A stretch of 11,066 nt of DNA from Eudoraea sp. (GTDB lineage Bacteria; Bacteroidota; Bacteroidia; Flavobacteriales; Flavobacteriaceae), in assembly GCA_013042925.1 (NCBI GenBank), contig JABDPH010000178.1:1-11066 (forward strand), written 5' to 3'. A program made the translations under genes and the position numbers. Of the stretch, positions 1 through 7,945 are shown piece after piece. Below the pieces are notes generated by a model. It had not been told where the DNA came from. It worked only from the letters and a program-made list of their open reading frames with translations, and ran no database searches. Numbering within the stretch: the first letter of the stretch is position 1; the number at the start of each line of letters is the position of its first letter.

Positions 1-2316
1 GTTAACGGTAACCCTTGCTGTTAATGGGTTTTCGGGAGAGAATATCCATTTTGCCAGACCTAAACGATTTTTTGGATATTTTTCAGAAAACGCTGGCAGT
101 ATAGCTGGTGTGTTGGCTTCCACCTTATAGATAGGCTGTTCATAGTCACCCCTATTATAAGCATAGGCTTGCCGTGCTTCCGGCATTTCTTCCATAACCA
201 TAACTTCCATAACAGGAATCATCTTTTTAAGCCAGTCATTTCTTAGTTCTTTTAGCTCTTTTTCCAGTGATTTTACCTCTGATGCCTGCGAAACCCAGTA
301 TTCCGGAGCTATATCAGCTTCCTTGTTTTTATCATAAAGCTGTGCTATTTCATATGGGGTTAGAACTCTGGAAAATAGGTGAATATCATCGATTCTTCCC
401 AGGAATAAACCATTTTCTCCGGTGAAAGCCCTATAGCTTTTTGCTACCATCACTGGTCTATTTGTGAGTACCTGAGCGCCACCGGTAATAGTTTTTATGG
501 ATTTATACAGATTATCAAACAGTACACCTTGTTCTGCTTTAATTCCGTTGATAAAAAGGATCAGATCTTGGGCTTTTCCTGAACCGTTATAACTAAAAGC
601 TACATTATACCAGGAATTGGTTTTAAGCGAATCTTTAGATCGGACATGAATGTAATTATGTGGCAGAGAATGTATTAATCTTGCATTCAGGTAATTGAGA
701 CTATCCAAATAAAACTCCCAACCTCGCCAATAATTATTTTTATCACCTGCTGTACCCAATAATGTTTGGGTTCTTCCGGCTTCTCTTTTGGTCGTATTCA
801 TCCATAGACTGGCAGAAAATGCACTTGTCCATTCAAAGTTTGGGATATTTTTCAGATAAATTTCGTCATATTCTCCTGTAAATTCCATGGCGTTCCCTTT
901 TACACCTTTCTTAACAGTTGGTGCTTCGGTTGAGGTGACCATTTTATTTCCATCAATTATATGCTCTCGTTTATCCTTAATTTTTTGAACTGAATTCATT
1001 GGATAATGGCCCAAAAGACCTCTTTTGTTGAAATCGCCAGGTAATTGACGCATATATGTATCCAGGGCTAGCAATTCTTCTTTGGTTAGTTTCAACTTTT
1101 TTTCTTTCTCCTGAATTTTACTATCAAGTGAATTTAATTTGTCCTCTGTTTCCCTATCTGGTAGTGCCAACATGGGACCGTAATTGCCATCATCTCCGGT
1201 CATACCTAATTCCCTGACATTGTTAAAAAAGGCAGTTAATTCATAATAATCTTTTTGGGTAATTGGATCAAATTTATGATCATGACAACGGGCACAATTA
1301 ATAGTAAGGCCCAATAAAGCAGTTCCTACAGTTTCAGTTCTATCCCAGACATAATTCAGTCTAAACTCCTCTTCAATTGCACCACCTTCTGCGGTCATAG
1401 GATGGTTGCGGTTAAAAGCAGTAGCCAATTTTTGATCCTTGGTGGCATTTGGGAATAGATCACCCGCTAATTGCCAGGTTATAAACTGATCATAAGGCAT
1501 ATTTTCTTTGAACGCTTTTATGACCCAATCGCGCCATGGCCACATTAAGCGCCATCCATCAGCATGAAGGCCATGTGAATCTGCATATCTCGAAACATCC
1601 ATCCAATCTACTGCCATCCTTTCTGCATAGGCATCGGTATCCAATAATCTGTCTACAACTTTTTCGTATGCAGTATCAGAAGTATCTGAGAGAAAGGCAT
1701 CTATTTCGGGTATAGTTGGAGGGAGTCCCGTAAGGTCCATGGTTACTCTTCTTATGAGCCTTTCTTTGCTTGCTTCCGGGGCAGGTTCAAAACCTTTTAG
1801 AACTAATTTTTTTTGAATAAATTTATCTATGGCATTGTTTGAAGGCCATGTTTTGTTATCTAAGTTAGGGATCTCCGGTTTTTTAGGACTTAAAAAAGCC
1901 CAATGATCCTTCCATTTGGCTCCTTGTTGAATCCATTTGATTATGATCGCTTTTTCTCTTGCATTTAGTGATAAATGAGAATCAGGGGGAGGCATCTGAA
2001 TTTCAGGATCCGAATTTAATATGCGGTATACACTTTCACTTCGTCGGGCATTTCCTGATACAAAGGCATAATTACCACTGCTTAATTTGGCAAAAGCATT
2101 TTCCTCAATATCCAGCCGCAACCCGGCTTTTCTGGTATTCTCATCAGGGCCGTGGCAAGAATAACACCTATCTGACAGAATTGGTTTGACATGAAAATTA
2201 AAATCAATAGACTCCGGAAGATTATTAAAGGCTATTTCCACCTCTTCCGGCATGTCTAATGCACAAGAGGATAAAAAATTAACTAAAAGAATTAAGCGGA
2301 AAGAATATCTAAGCAT
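1..2316 (-). CDS. Cytochrome-type PSCyt1/DUF1549/LamG/DUF1553 lipoprotein, C-terminus cut by window edge
   Basis: The frame is open from an ATG at 2316 to the left edge, giving 772 codons without a stop. The N-terminus is a lipoprotein signal: a basic, hydrophobic stretch ends in LSSC with the lipidated Cys at residue 18, followed by acidic residues, which suggests a membrane-anchored envelope or surface protein. Next is a planctomycete-type cytochrome c domain with a haem motif C51-Y-S-C54-H55 and the family's MPPP turn at 108-111. A DUF1549 domain (about residues 160-380) contains RYADSHG, a W/R-rich segment and a second CxxCH (C341, C344, H345) followed by DHKFDP. A charged, probably coiled-coil stretch (about 388-420) leads into a LamG/concanavalin-like insert (about 436-660). 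The window ends at NPLTARVTVN, the typical opening of DUF1553. Family members are usually near 1000 residues, so roughly a quarter is missing. The biochemical role is not established; relatives often sit beside DUF1501 genes and polysaccharide-degradation genes. LamG suggests carbohydrate or protein binding (inference). Confidence 0.93.
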   Translation of the reverse strand, partial: MLRYSFRLILLVNFLSSCALDMPEEVEIAFNNLPESIDFNFHVKPILSDRCYSCHGPDENTRKAGLRLDIEENAFAKLSSGNYAFVSGNARRSESVYRILNSDPEIQMPPPDSHLSLNAREKAIIIKWIQQGAKWKDHWAFLSPKKPEIPNLDNKTWPSNNAIDKFIQKKLVLKGFEPAPEASKERLIRRVTMDLTGLPPTIPEIDAFLSDTSDTAYEKVVDRLLDTDAYAERMAVDWMDVSRYADSHGLHADGWRLMWPWRDWVIKAFKENMPYDQFITWQLAGDLFPNATKDQKLATAFNRNHPMTAEGGAIEEEFRLNYVWDRTETVGTALLGLTINCARCHDHKFDPITQKDYYELTAFFNNVRELGMTGDDGNYGPMLALPDRETEDKLNSLDSKIQEKEKKLKLTKEELLALDTYMRQLPGDFNKRGLLGHYPMNSVQKIKDKREHIIDGNKMVTSTEAPTVKKGVKGNAMEFTGEYDEIYLKNIPNFEWTSAFSASLWMNTTKREAGRTQTLLGTAGDKNNYWRGWEFYLDSLNYLNARLIHSLPHNYIHVRSKDSLKTNSWYNVAFSYNGSGKAQDLILFINGIKAEQGVLFDNLYKSIKTITGGAQVLTNRPVMVAKSYRAFTGENGLFLGRIDDIHLFSRVLTPYEIAQLYDKNKEADIAPEYWVSQASEVKSLEKELKELRNDWLKKMIPVMEVMVMEEMPEARQAYAYNRGDYEQPIYKVEANTPAILPAFSEKYPKNRLGLAKWIFSPENPLTARVTVN

Positions 2317-2446
2317 TTTAGGCAACAAATATTCTTAAAGATAGGATTTTTTACTTTAGCCTTAAGCTGATTGGGTGGATTGATAAAATTATATCTACCT
2401 ATGATTATATATTGTAATTGTTTGAAATTAATGACAAAATCGTACC

Positions 2447-2459
2447 AACAATTATTGTT
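2447..2459. repeat. 13-nt AT-rich inverted repeat in the purA-lipoprotein gap
   Basis: AACAATTATTGTT is a perfect 6-bp inverted repeat around one central base, between the candidate -7 element and the lipoprotein start codon. It could be an operator site. As a terminator it would be weak, because the stem has almost no GC and no T-run follows on the minus strand. Its significance is uncertain. Confidence 0.25.
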
Positions 2460-2497
2460 TTAGCTTCACTTTGTTTTAAGAACAGTTAAAAAGTATT

Positions 2498-2505
2498 CAA
2501 ATTTA
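2498..2505 (-). promoter_or_regulatory. Candidate Bacteroidota -7 element (TAAATTTG) upstream of the cytochrome-type lipoprotein gene
   Basis: The minus strand reads TAAATTTG, an exact match to TAnnTTTG, 18 bases past the purA stop codon. No TTTG-like -33 element is visible at the expected distance. If used, it gives a leader of about 175 nt before the ATG at 2316. In such AT-rich DNA a chance match is quite possible. The rest of the 206-bp gap (2317-2522) shows no gene and no convincing terminator for purA. Confidence 0.3.
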
Positions 2506-2522
2506 TTCTCAGTGTCAGCTAG

Positions 2523-3794
2523 CTATCTGTGAATAGTCTGTTTTCTATCAGGACCTACTGAAACAATTTTAATGGGAATTTCTAATTCCGCTTCAAGGTA
2601 ATCAATGTATTCGGTTAATGTTTCCGGGAGTTGCTCAGCCTTGGTCATTTTAGTAAGATCCTCCTCCCATCCTTTCATTTCTTTATATATAGGAGTAACA
2701 TTCTCGGCTTCAATATTGTAGGGCAGGTGACCTACCTTTTCGCCTTTGTATTTGTATGCTGTACAGATTTTTACTGTTTTAAACCCGCTAAGCACATCTG
2801 CTTTCATCATCATTAATTCTGAAACCCCATTAATCCTGACTGCGTATTTTAAGGCTACAAGATCAAGCCATCCACATCGTCTTGGTCTGCCTGTAGTGGC
2901 TCCAAATTCGTTGCCAATCCGTCCCATTGTTTCACCAACTTTGTCCTTGAGTTCTGTTGGAAATGGCCCGCTACCTACACGTGTAGTATATGCTTTAAAT
3001 ATTCCAAAAACACCTCCTATATTTCCCGGAGGTACACCAAGACCAGTACAGGCGCCTGCAGCCGTGGTATTTGAAGAAGTGACATAGGGATATGTGCCAA
3101 AATCTATATCGAGTAAAGAGCCCTGGGCACCTTCCGCCAGGATTTTTTTTCCACTTTTTTGTGCCTGATAAAGATATTCTTCACTATCTATAAAAGTAAG
3201 TTCTTTTAATTCCTTTATAGCATTAAAGAATTCTGTTTCCAATTCCAGAAGATCATATTGAATATCTACATTATGAAAGTCAATCATAGTCTCATGCTTA
3301 TTAGCCAATGCACGATATTTATCCTTCCAGTTATCTAATTCAAGATCTCCAATCCTCATCCCGTTTCTTCCTGTCTTGTCCATATAAGTAGGTCCTATGC
3401 CCTTCAGTGTTGAACCTATTTTTGCTTTACCCTTTGAAGCTTCCGAGGCCGCATCCAGTAACCTGTGTGTAGGCAAAATAAGATGTGCTTTCCTGGAAAT
3501 TAAGAGTTTAGATTTAATGTCCAGATCAAACTTCTTAAGATTATCAAGTTCTTTCTTAAAAATAACAGGGTCTATTACGACTCCGTTACCCACAACATTG
3601 ATCGCATTGTCATGAAAAATACCTGAAGGAATAGTATGCAAAACGTGTTTTATGCCGTCAAATTCCAAGGTGTGTCCTGCGTTTGGGCCACCCTGAAATC
3701 TGGCAATAATATCATAGTTTTTGGTAAGTACATCAACAATTTTCCCTTTCCCTTCGTCTCCCCATTGAAGACCTAGTAGCAAATCTACGGCCAT
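2523..3794 (-). CDS. purA: Adenylosuccinate synthase
   Basis: Cytosolic enzyme that joins IMP and aspartate using GTP to make adenylosuccinate, the first committed step from IMP to AMP. The 423-residue length matches the full-length family. The N-terminus carries the P-loop-like signature WGDEGKGK (11-18) with catalytic Asp13, and GGPNAGH gives catalytic His41. The IMP-binding KGIGPTYMDKTGRNG region, the EGAQG loop with the downstream SSNTTAAGA segment, TTRVGSGPFPTEL, TTGRPRRCGWLD and the C-terminal GPDR nucleotide-binding motif are all intact. It starts 15 bp after the stop of the Fur-family gene, so the two are almost certainly cotranscribed, and rel lies just upstream of that pair. PurA is inhibited by (p)ppGpp in other bacteria, which makes this neighbourhood functionally coherent. 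The start is chosen because it places GDEGKGK at the usual distance from Met1. The identification is essentially certain. Confidence 0.98.
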   Translation of the reverse strand: MAVDLLLGLQWGDEGKGKIVDVLTKNYDIIARFQGGPNAGHTLEFDGIKHVLHTIPSGIFHDNAINVVGNGVVIDPVIFKKELDNLKKFDLDIKSKLLISRKAHLILPTHRLLDAASEASKGKAKIGSTLKGIGPTYMDKTGRNGMRIGDLELDNWKDKYRALANKHETMIDFHNVDIQYDLLELETEFFNAIKELKELTFIDSEEYLYQAQKSGKKILAEGAQGSLLDIDFGTYPYVTSSNTTAAGACTGLGVPPGNIGGVFGIFKAYTTRVGSGPFPTELKDKVGETMGRIGNEFGATTGRPRRCGWLDLVALKYAVRINGVSELMMMKADVLSGFKTVKICTAYKYKGEKVGHLPYNIEAENVTPIYKEMKGWEEDLTKMTKAEQLPETLTEYIDYLEAELEIPIKIVSVGPDRKQTIHR

Positions 3795-3809
3795 GCAGTA
3801 TGTTATTGG

Positions 3810-4265
3810 TTAGTTATTAGTTTTTTCTTTATGGTTTCTTGTACCGTAGAAGTACAACGAATGATTATTAATTTTAATGTCGAAAACTTCTTCAATAGTC
3901 TTTTTTATTGATTGTATTCGCGGGTCACAAAATTCAACCACTTCTCCCGTATCCGTAAGAATTACATGATCGTGCTGTCTGTCAAAATAAGACTTCTCAT
4001 ATTGGGCCTGATTCTTTCCGAATTGGTGCTTGCGAACTAATTTACATTCCAGTAAAAGTTCTATTGTATTGTAAAGCGTTGCTCTGCTTACGCGATAGTT
4101 TTTGTTCTTCATATTGATATACAGAGACTCTATATCAAAATGTTCATCACTTTCGTAGATCTCTTGCAGGATTGCATAGCGCTCGGGTGTCTTTCTATGC
4201 CCATTTTCCTCCAAAAAGGCAGTAAATACTTTTTTAACAATTTCTTGGTCCTTATTAGTCCCCAT
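3810..4265 (-). CDS. Fur-family transcriptional regulator lacking CxxC structural zinc motifs
   Basis: A 151-residue protein of normal Fur/PerR/Zur length. The N-terminal winged-helix domain includes [13 protein letters not shown] (21-33) and the recognition-helix segment [14 protein letters not shown] (58-71). The dimerisation domain keeps candidate regulatory metal ligands, aligned by eye: His42, Glu90, His98-Asp-His100, Glu111 and His135 in NHSLYFYG. The usual Cys-x-x-Cys after HDH is replaced by LTDTG, and no C-terminal CxxC exists. The only cysteines are Cys74 and Cys113, so the four-Cys structural zinc site is absent. The family normally represses iron, zinc, manganese or peroxide-response genes; which signal this one reads cannot be told from sequence. 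It lies 97 bp downstream of rel and 15 bp upstream of purA, and could regulate itself and purA. The short basic, Asn-rich tail (after about 143) is unremarkable. Family assignment is firm; specificity is unknown. Confidence 0.92.
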   Translation of the reverse strand: MGTNKDQEIVKKVFTAFLEENGHRKTPERYAILQEIYESDEHFDIESLYINMKNKNYRVSRATLYNTIELLLECKLVRKHQFGKNQAQYEKSYFDRQHDHVILTDTGEVVEFCDPRIQSIKKTIEEVFDIKINNHSLYFYGTRNHKEKTNN

Positions 4266-4287
4266 AATTACGACATCATCTTAATGG

Positions 4288-4295
4288 CAAATGTA
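4288..4295 (-). promoter_or_regulatory. Candidate -7 promoter element (TACATTTG) for the Fur-family gene and purA
   Basis: The minus strand reads TACATTTG, an exact TAnnTTTG match, 22 bases upstream of the ATG at 4265. That predicts a leader of roughly 15-20 nt. No good -33 TTTG is seen. The element overlaps a 12-bp palindrome, which would suit repression by the adjacent regulator. An internal promoter here would let fur-purA be expressed separately from rel. Confidence 0.4.
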
Positions 4296-4321
4296 CATTT
4301 AAAAATGAGAATATTAATATT
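4289..4321. repeat. Two 12-bp palindromes 21 bp apart upstream of the Fur-family gene; possible operator
   Basis: AAATGTACATTT (4289-4300) and AATATTAATATT (4310-4321) are each perfect palindromes, with centres 21 bp apart, about two helical turns. The first overlaps the candidate -7 element of the Fur-family gene. They do not match the classical Fur or PerR box, and AT-rich DNA generates such palindromes by chance, so the operator role is only a hypothesis. Confidence 0.3.
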
Positions 4322-4362
4322 TTATAACTGCAAGATTGCGCCTTAAAGGATTAAGAAAATAT

Positions 4363-6570
4363 CTATACTCTGCTAACCTTTTCAATGCCGTTTATCTGCT
4401 TCAAATTATTGATAAGTTTTTTGAGAATGGCATTATTTTTAACCACAACGGTAATTCTGCCAGTAAAGGTGCCTCCATCTGTACTGAAATTCAGATTTCG
4501 CATATTAACGTGCATATTATCTGAAATAATTTCTGTAATCTCATTCATCAGGCCTAAATTATCAATCCCTGTAAGTTTAATTTCAGATGTGAATTCTTCC
4601 TGAGTTGAATCAATCCATTTAGCACCAATTATCCTGTAGGCATAGTTGGATTGTAAGGAAATGGCATTCGGACAGTTTTTTTTATGCACTTTAATACCTT
4701 CCGCCACACTAACAAACCCAAAGACCTCATCTCCTGGAATTGGGTTACAGCATTTGGAAAGTGTATAATTTAATTTTTCTTCCTCCTTACCAAATACAAG
4801 CATATCATATTTGGAAGTTATTTCGGCTTTGTCAATATCTTCTTGGATTGGTTTACGCCTAATCTTATTTTTGAAGAAGCTGATAAATGCATTGTTATAT
4901 GATGATGCAAATTCCTTAATCATCTGATTATCGATAGCTCCGGTACCGATTCGATAAAACAGGTCTAAACTGGTTTTGAGTTTAAAATGCACAACCATTT
5001 TATTGATAGAATCCTCGTTCAGATTAATTTTCTGAGACTTGAGTTTACGCCTTAACGTTTCCTTACCTTCCTGTGCAATTTGCTTTTGTTCTTCGCGCAA
5101 AGAGGAGCGAATCTTTGACCTGGCACGGGCAGTGGTTGCATAATCTAACCAATTCTGATTGGGTTTGGCTTTATCTGATGTAATGATTTCAACCTGGTCA
5201 CCACTTTTTAAAGTAGTGTTCAGAGGCACTAACTTTCCATTTACTTTGGCTCCCCTCGTTCTCATTCCAACTTCTGTATGTATGCTAAAAGCAAAATCCA
5301 AAGGAGTAGCGTCTTTTGGTAGCGATTTTAATTCACCTTTTGGAGTAAAAACAAATATCTCTTTAGAGTAAAGATTTAATTTAAATTCCTCAACAAAATC
5401 AACCGCATTTCCATTTGAGGATTCCAGGGCTTCATGTAATCGATTAAGCCATATCTCTATTCCCTGTTCTTTTTGTTCTCCGTGTTTATATTTAAAGTGT
5501 GCAGCATATCCTTTTTCTGCTATTTCGTGCATTCGTTCGCTGCGTATCTGAACTTCTACCCATTTACCTTCGGGGCCCATAACGGTAATGTGCAAAGCCT
5601 CATATCCCGTAGATTTTGGCGAAGATATCCAGTCACGAAGTCTAATAGGATTGGGGGTGAAATGATCTGTAACAATAGAGTATATTTTCCAGGCAATAAA
5701 TTTCTCGTTCTCCCTATCAGATCTATATATGATACGAATTGCAAACTTGTCATATATTTCATCAAAAGTGACATTCTGAGATACCATTTTCTTTCTGATG
5801 GAATAGATAGACTTCATCCTTCCTTTTATGTAATAATCAAGACCTTCTTTGTCTAAAGAATCCCGAATAATCTTGGAGAATTCATCAATATAGTGCTGCT
5901 GTTCTTCTTTGGTTTTTTCTATTTTTTCCTGAATGTCCCTGTACACTTCCGGTTCAGTGTATTTGAGACTTAGATTCTCCAGTTCTGTTTTTATGTTATA
6001 GAGGCCAATCCTATGGGCCAGTGGAGCATATATATAAAGAGTTTCGGAGGCCATTTGTACCTGCTTGTGCTCAGGCATTGCATCCATTGTAAGCATATTG
6101 TGATACCTGTCTGCTATCTTAATGATAATTACGCGAACATCGTCATGCAGGGTAAGTAACATTTTTCTAAAATTCTCAGCCTGTTGGGATATGTTCATAT
6201 CCTTTTTGAGGTGAGCAATTTTCGTTAGACCATCTACAATACGAGCAATGGTTTCACCAAACATTCTTTCAATATCGTCTAAGGTATAATCGGAGTCTTC
6301 AACAACATCATGCAGCAAAGCTGCGGCAATAGATACGGCATCGAGACCAATTTCTGAAGCTACTATCTTAGCTACAGCAATGGGATGAAAAATATAGGCC
6401 TCCCCAGATTTTCTCCGTTGATTCTTATGGGCATCAACAGCAATATCAAAGGCAGAACGTACAAGCTTCTTATCTTCCTTAGTTAACGCCTGATAACTAA
6501 TACGAAGTAATTCTTTGTATTCATTTGCGATTTTCTTATTTTCCTCCTCTATGGCCGTTTCCACACTCAT
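4363..6570 (-). CDS. rel: Bifunctional (p)ppGpp synthetase/hydrolase, RelA/SpoT family
   Basis: Long RSH protein of 735 residues, the usual full length, which makes and degrades the alarmone (p)ppGpp in the stringent response on or near the ribosome. The N-terminal HD hydrolase domain is intact: His62, His87-Asp88 in LLHDVVED, Glu91-Asp92, and KIADRYHN (151-158). The synthetase domain follows, with GRMKSIYSI (from 250), YDKFAIR containing Asp274, TGYEALH (321-327) and VEVQIRS with the expected catalytic Glu339. A TGS domain covers about 405-465. A helical region leads to the Cys-rich zinc-finger-like domain with Cys607-Cys608, His629 and Cys633, then an ACT/RRM domain from about 660. Both active sites look complete, so it is probably truly bifunctional. 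The start is 41 bp after the M48 protease stop, with no Shine-Dalgarno sequence, and cotranscription from upstream is plausible. The Fur-family gene and purA follow. Confidence 0.97.
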   Translation of the reverse strand: MSVETAIEEENKKIANEYKELLRISYQALTKEDKKLVRSAFDIAVDAHKNQRRKSGEAYIFHPIAVAKIVASEIGLDAVSIAAALLHDVVEDSDYTLDDIERMFGETIARIVDGLTKIAHLKKDMNISQQAENFRKMLLTLHDDVRVIIIKIADRYHNMLTMDAMPEHKQVQMASETLYIYAPLAHRIGLYNIKTELENLSLKYTEPEVYRDIQEKIEKTKEEQQHYIDEFSKIIRDSLDKEGLDYYIKGRMKSIYSIRKKMVSQNVTFDEIYDKFAIRIIYRSDRENEKFIAWKIYSIVTDHFTPNPIRLRDWISSPKSTGYEALHITVMGPEGKWVEVQIRSERMHEIAEKGYAAHFKYKHGEQKEQGIEIWLNRLHEALESSNGNAVDFVEEFKLNLYSKEIFVFTPKGELKSLPKDATPLDFAFSIHTEVGMRTRGAKVNGKLVPLNTTLKSGDQVEIITSDKAKPNQNWLDYATTARARSKIRSSLREEQKQIAQEGKETLRRKLKSQKINLNEDSINKMVVHFKLKTSLDLFYRIGTGAIDNQMIKEFASSYNNAFISFFKNKIRRKPIQEDIDKAEITSKYDMLVFGKEEEKLNYTLSKCCNPIPGDEVFGFVSVAEGIKVHKKNCPNAISLQSNYAYRIIGAKWIDSTQEEFTSEIKLTGIDNLGLMNEITEIISDNMHVNMRNLNFSTDGGTFTGRITVVVKNNAILKKLINNLKQINGIEKVSRV

Positions 6571-6611
6571 AACTTAAAATTACCACAATCTTTTTTAGTT
6601 ACCAACAAAAA

Positions 6612-7844
6612 TCATGCCTTAAGGTTCTGTATTCTTTGTATTAAAGGTGGATGAGAATAGTGCAAAAACACATATGCCGTATGTGGAGTTAGATTACTCA
6701 GACTATTTTTTGACAGCTTTTTTAACGAGTTAATTAAGGGTAAGGGTTCGTAGGTTTTTTTGGCAAAATCATCTGCTTCATATTCAAATTTTCTCGACAG
6801 AATGTTCATAACCAAGCCTGTTATTTCGGAGATTGGTGTATAGAGGATTCCAAAACATATTAAGGCGGCATGAAAACTGGGTTCTGTAACACCTATAGCA
6901 AATGAAAATTCGGGGTTATTGATAAAAAGCGAAAGTAAGAACAATGTTATCCCGGTAAGAAGTATTGAAATAATCAGATTAATAATTATATGGTTTCGTT
7001 TATAATGACCTACTTCATGAGCAAGTACGGCCACAATTTCTTCCTCCTCCAAATCCTTGATTAAAGTATCATAAAGTGTTACCCTTTTTTCTTTTCCAAA
7101 ACCGGCAAAATATGCATTAGCCTTGGTAGTCCTCTTGGATCCATCTATCACGAAGATATTTTGAAGTTTAAATCCAACTTTACTGGCATAATTTTCAATT
7201 TTACTCTTAAGTGATCCATCCTCAAGGGGTGTTTGTTTATTAAATAATGGCACTATCAACCTGCTATAAAAAAGGTTCATAAAAACAGTGAAAATTGCTA
7301 TTAGGACAAGGGCATATATCCAAAAATTATTGCCGGCAATTTGGAAAAACCAAATTACCATGGAGAGTATGCCACCTCCCAAAATTACCATCATGACCCA
7401 ACCTTTTATTTTGTCAATAAAAAACAACTTAACAGAAGACTTATTAAATCCATATTTTTCTTCTATGACAAATGTCTGATAGTAAGAAAAAGGAGTCGTA
7501 ATTATGTCGCTGCCAAGCATGATGATCCCAAAAAATATAAGAGCCATAATTATTGGGTTATCCGTATAGTTACGAGCTATTTGGTCAACCCATTCAAACC
7601 CGCCAAATATTAGGAATCCCAGGGTTAGAACAATTGAAAAGGAAGATGACAGAAAACCAAATTTGTAATTATCTTTTTTATATGCCTGAGATCTTATGTA
7701 TTCTTTGTTATCATAGACATCCTTTAATTCTTCAGGAATGGGATCCTGAAATTTTGTCGAATTCAGATAATCCACCAGGGTTTCCATAAGGAATTGAAGT
7801 ACTATGATAGCTATTATTGCATAAAACAGGAATGTACTATTCAT
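6612..7844 (-). CDS. M48-family membrane zinc endopeptidase, Ste24/CaaX-protease-like
   Basis: Integral membrane protease of 410 residues, resembling the Ste24 type (M48 N-terminal membrane domain plus peptidase domain). Hydrophobic segments lie at about 5-22, 62-82, 99-117, 148-168, 175-195, 285-307 and 325-347. The zinc motif HEVGH is at 276-280 with catalytic Glu277. The third ligand is expected at Glu354 in SRKFEYEAD, with conserved Asp358, and the family motif SHPP stands at 397-400 near the C-terminus. All catalytic residues are therefore present. In eukaryotes the family trims prenylated CaaX proteins; bacteria lack that pathway in general, so here it more likely acts in membrane-protein quality control (inference). 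It lies 41 bp upstream of rel and about 100 bp downstream of the RNA methyltransferase gene. That upstream gap (7845-7945) holds no exact -7 element that I can see. Confidence 0.95.
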   Translation of the reverse strand: MNSTFLFYAIIAIIVLQFLMETLVDYLNSTKFQDPIPEELKDVYDNKEYIRSQAYKKDNYKFGFLSSSFSIVLTLGFLIFGGFEWVDQIARNYTDNPIIMALIFFGIIMLGSDIITTPFSYYQTFVIEEKYGFNKSSVKLFFIDKIKGWVMMVILGGGILSMVIWFFQIAGNNFWIYALVLIAIFTVFMNLFYSRLIVPLFNKQTPLEDGSLKSKIENYASKVGFKLQNIFVIDGSKRTTKANAYFAGFGKEKRVTLYDTLIKDLEEEEIVAVLAHEVGHYKRNHIIINLIISILLTGITLFLLSLFINNPEFSFAIGVTEPSFHAALICFGILYTPISEITGLVMNILSRKFEYEADDFAKKTYEPLPLINSLKKLSKNSLSNLTPHTAYVFLHYSHPPLIQRIQNLKA

Positions 7845-7945
7845 ATGGGGCTTTTATCAATTAATTTATAAGGGGATAAATATTAAAAATCAGACCGATA
7901 TAGGATTGAATTTTTTATAATTAACCGGGTATTTGTCGATTGATC

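Noticed and set aside
1807..1814. Run of eight T (A8 on the coding strand) in the lipoprotein gene as a phase-variation tract
   Set aside because: The reading frame is intact through it, the run encodes ordinary Lys codons, and such runs are common in AT-rich genes.
1959..2189. Plus-strand open frame opposite the cytochrome-type lipoprotein
   Set aside because: It is antisense to the haem motif region of the real gene, which has full family motifs; the translation resembles no known family.
4340..4360. Possible hairpin just after the rel stop (CTTAA/TTAAG)
   Set aside because: A five-base-pair AT-only stem without a following T-run is too weak to call a terminator.
5473..5856. A 127-codon plus-strand open frame inside rel, and a 113-codon one at 2746-3087 inside purA
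   Set aside because: Both lie antisense to highly conserved enzyme domains, have no recognisable motifs, and are explained by the coding pattern of the real genes.
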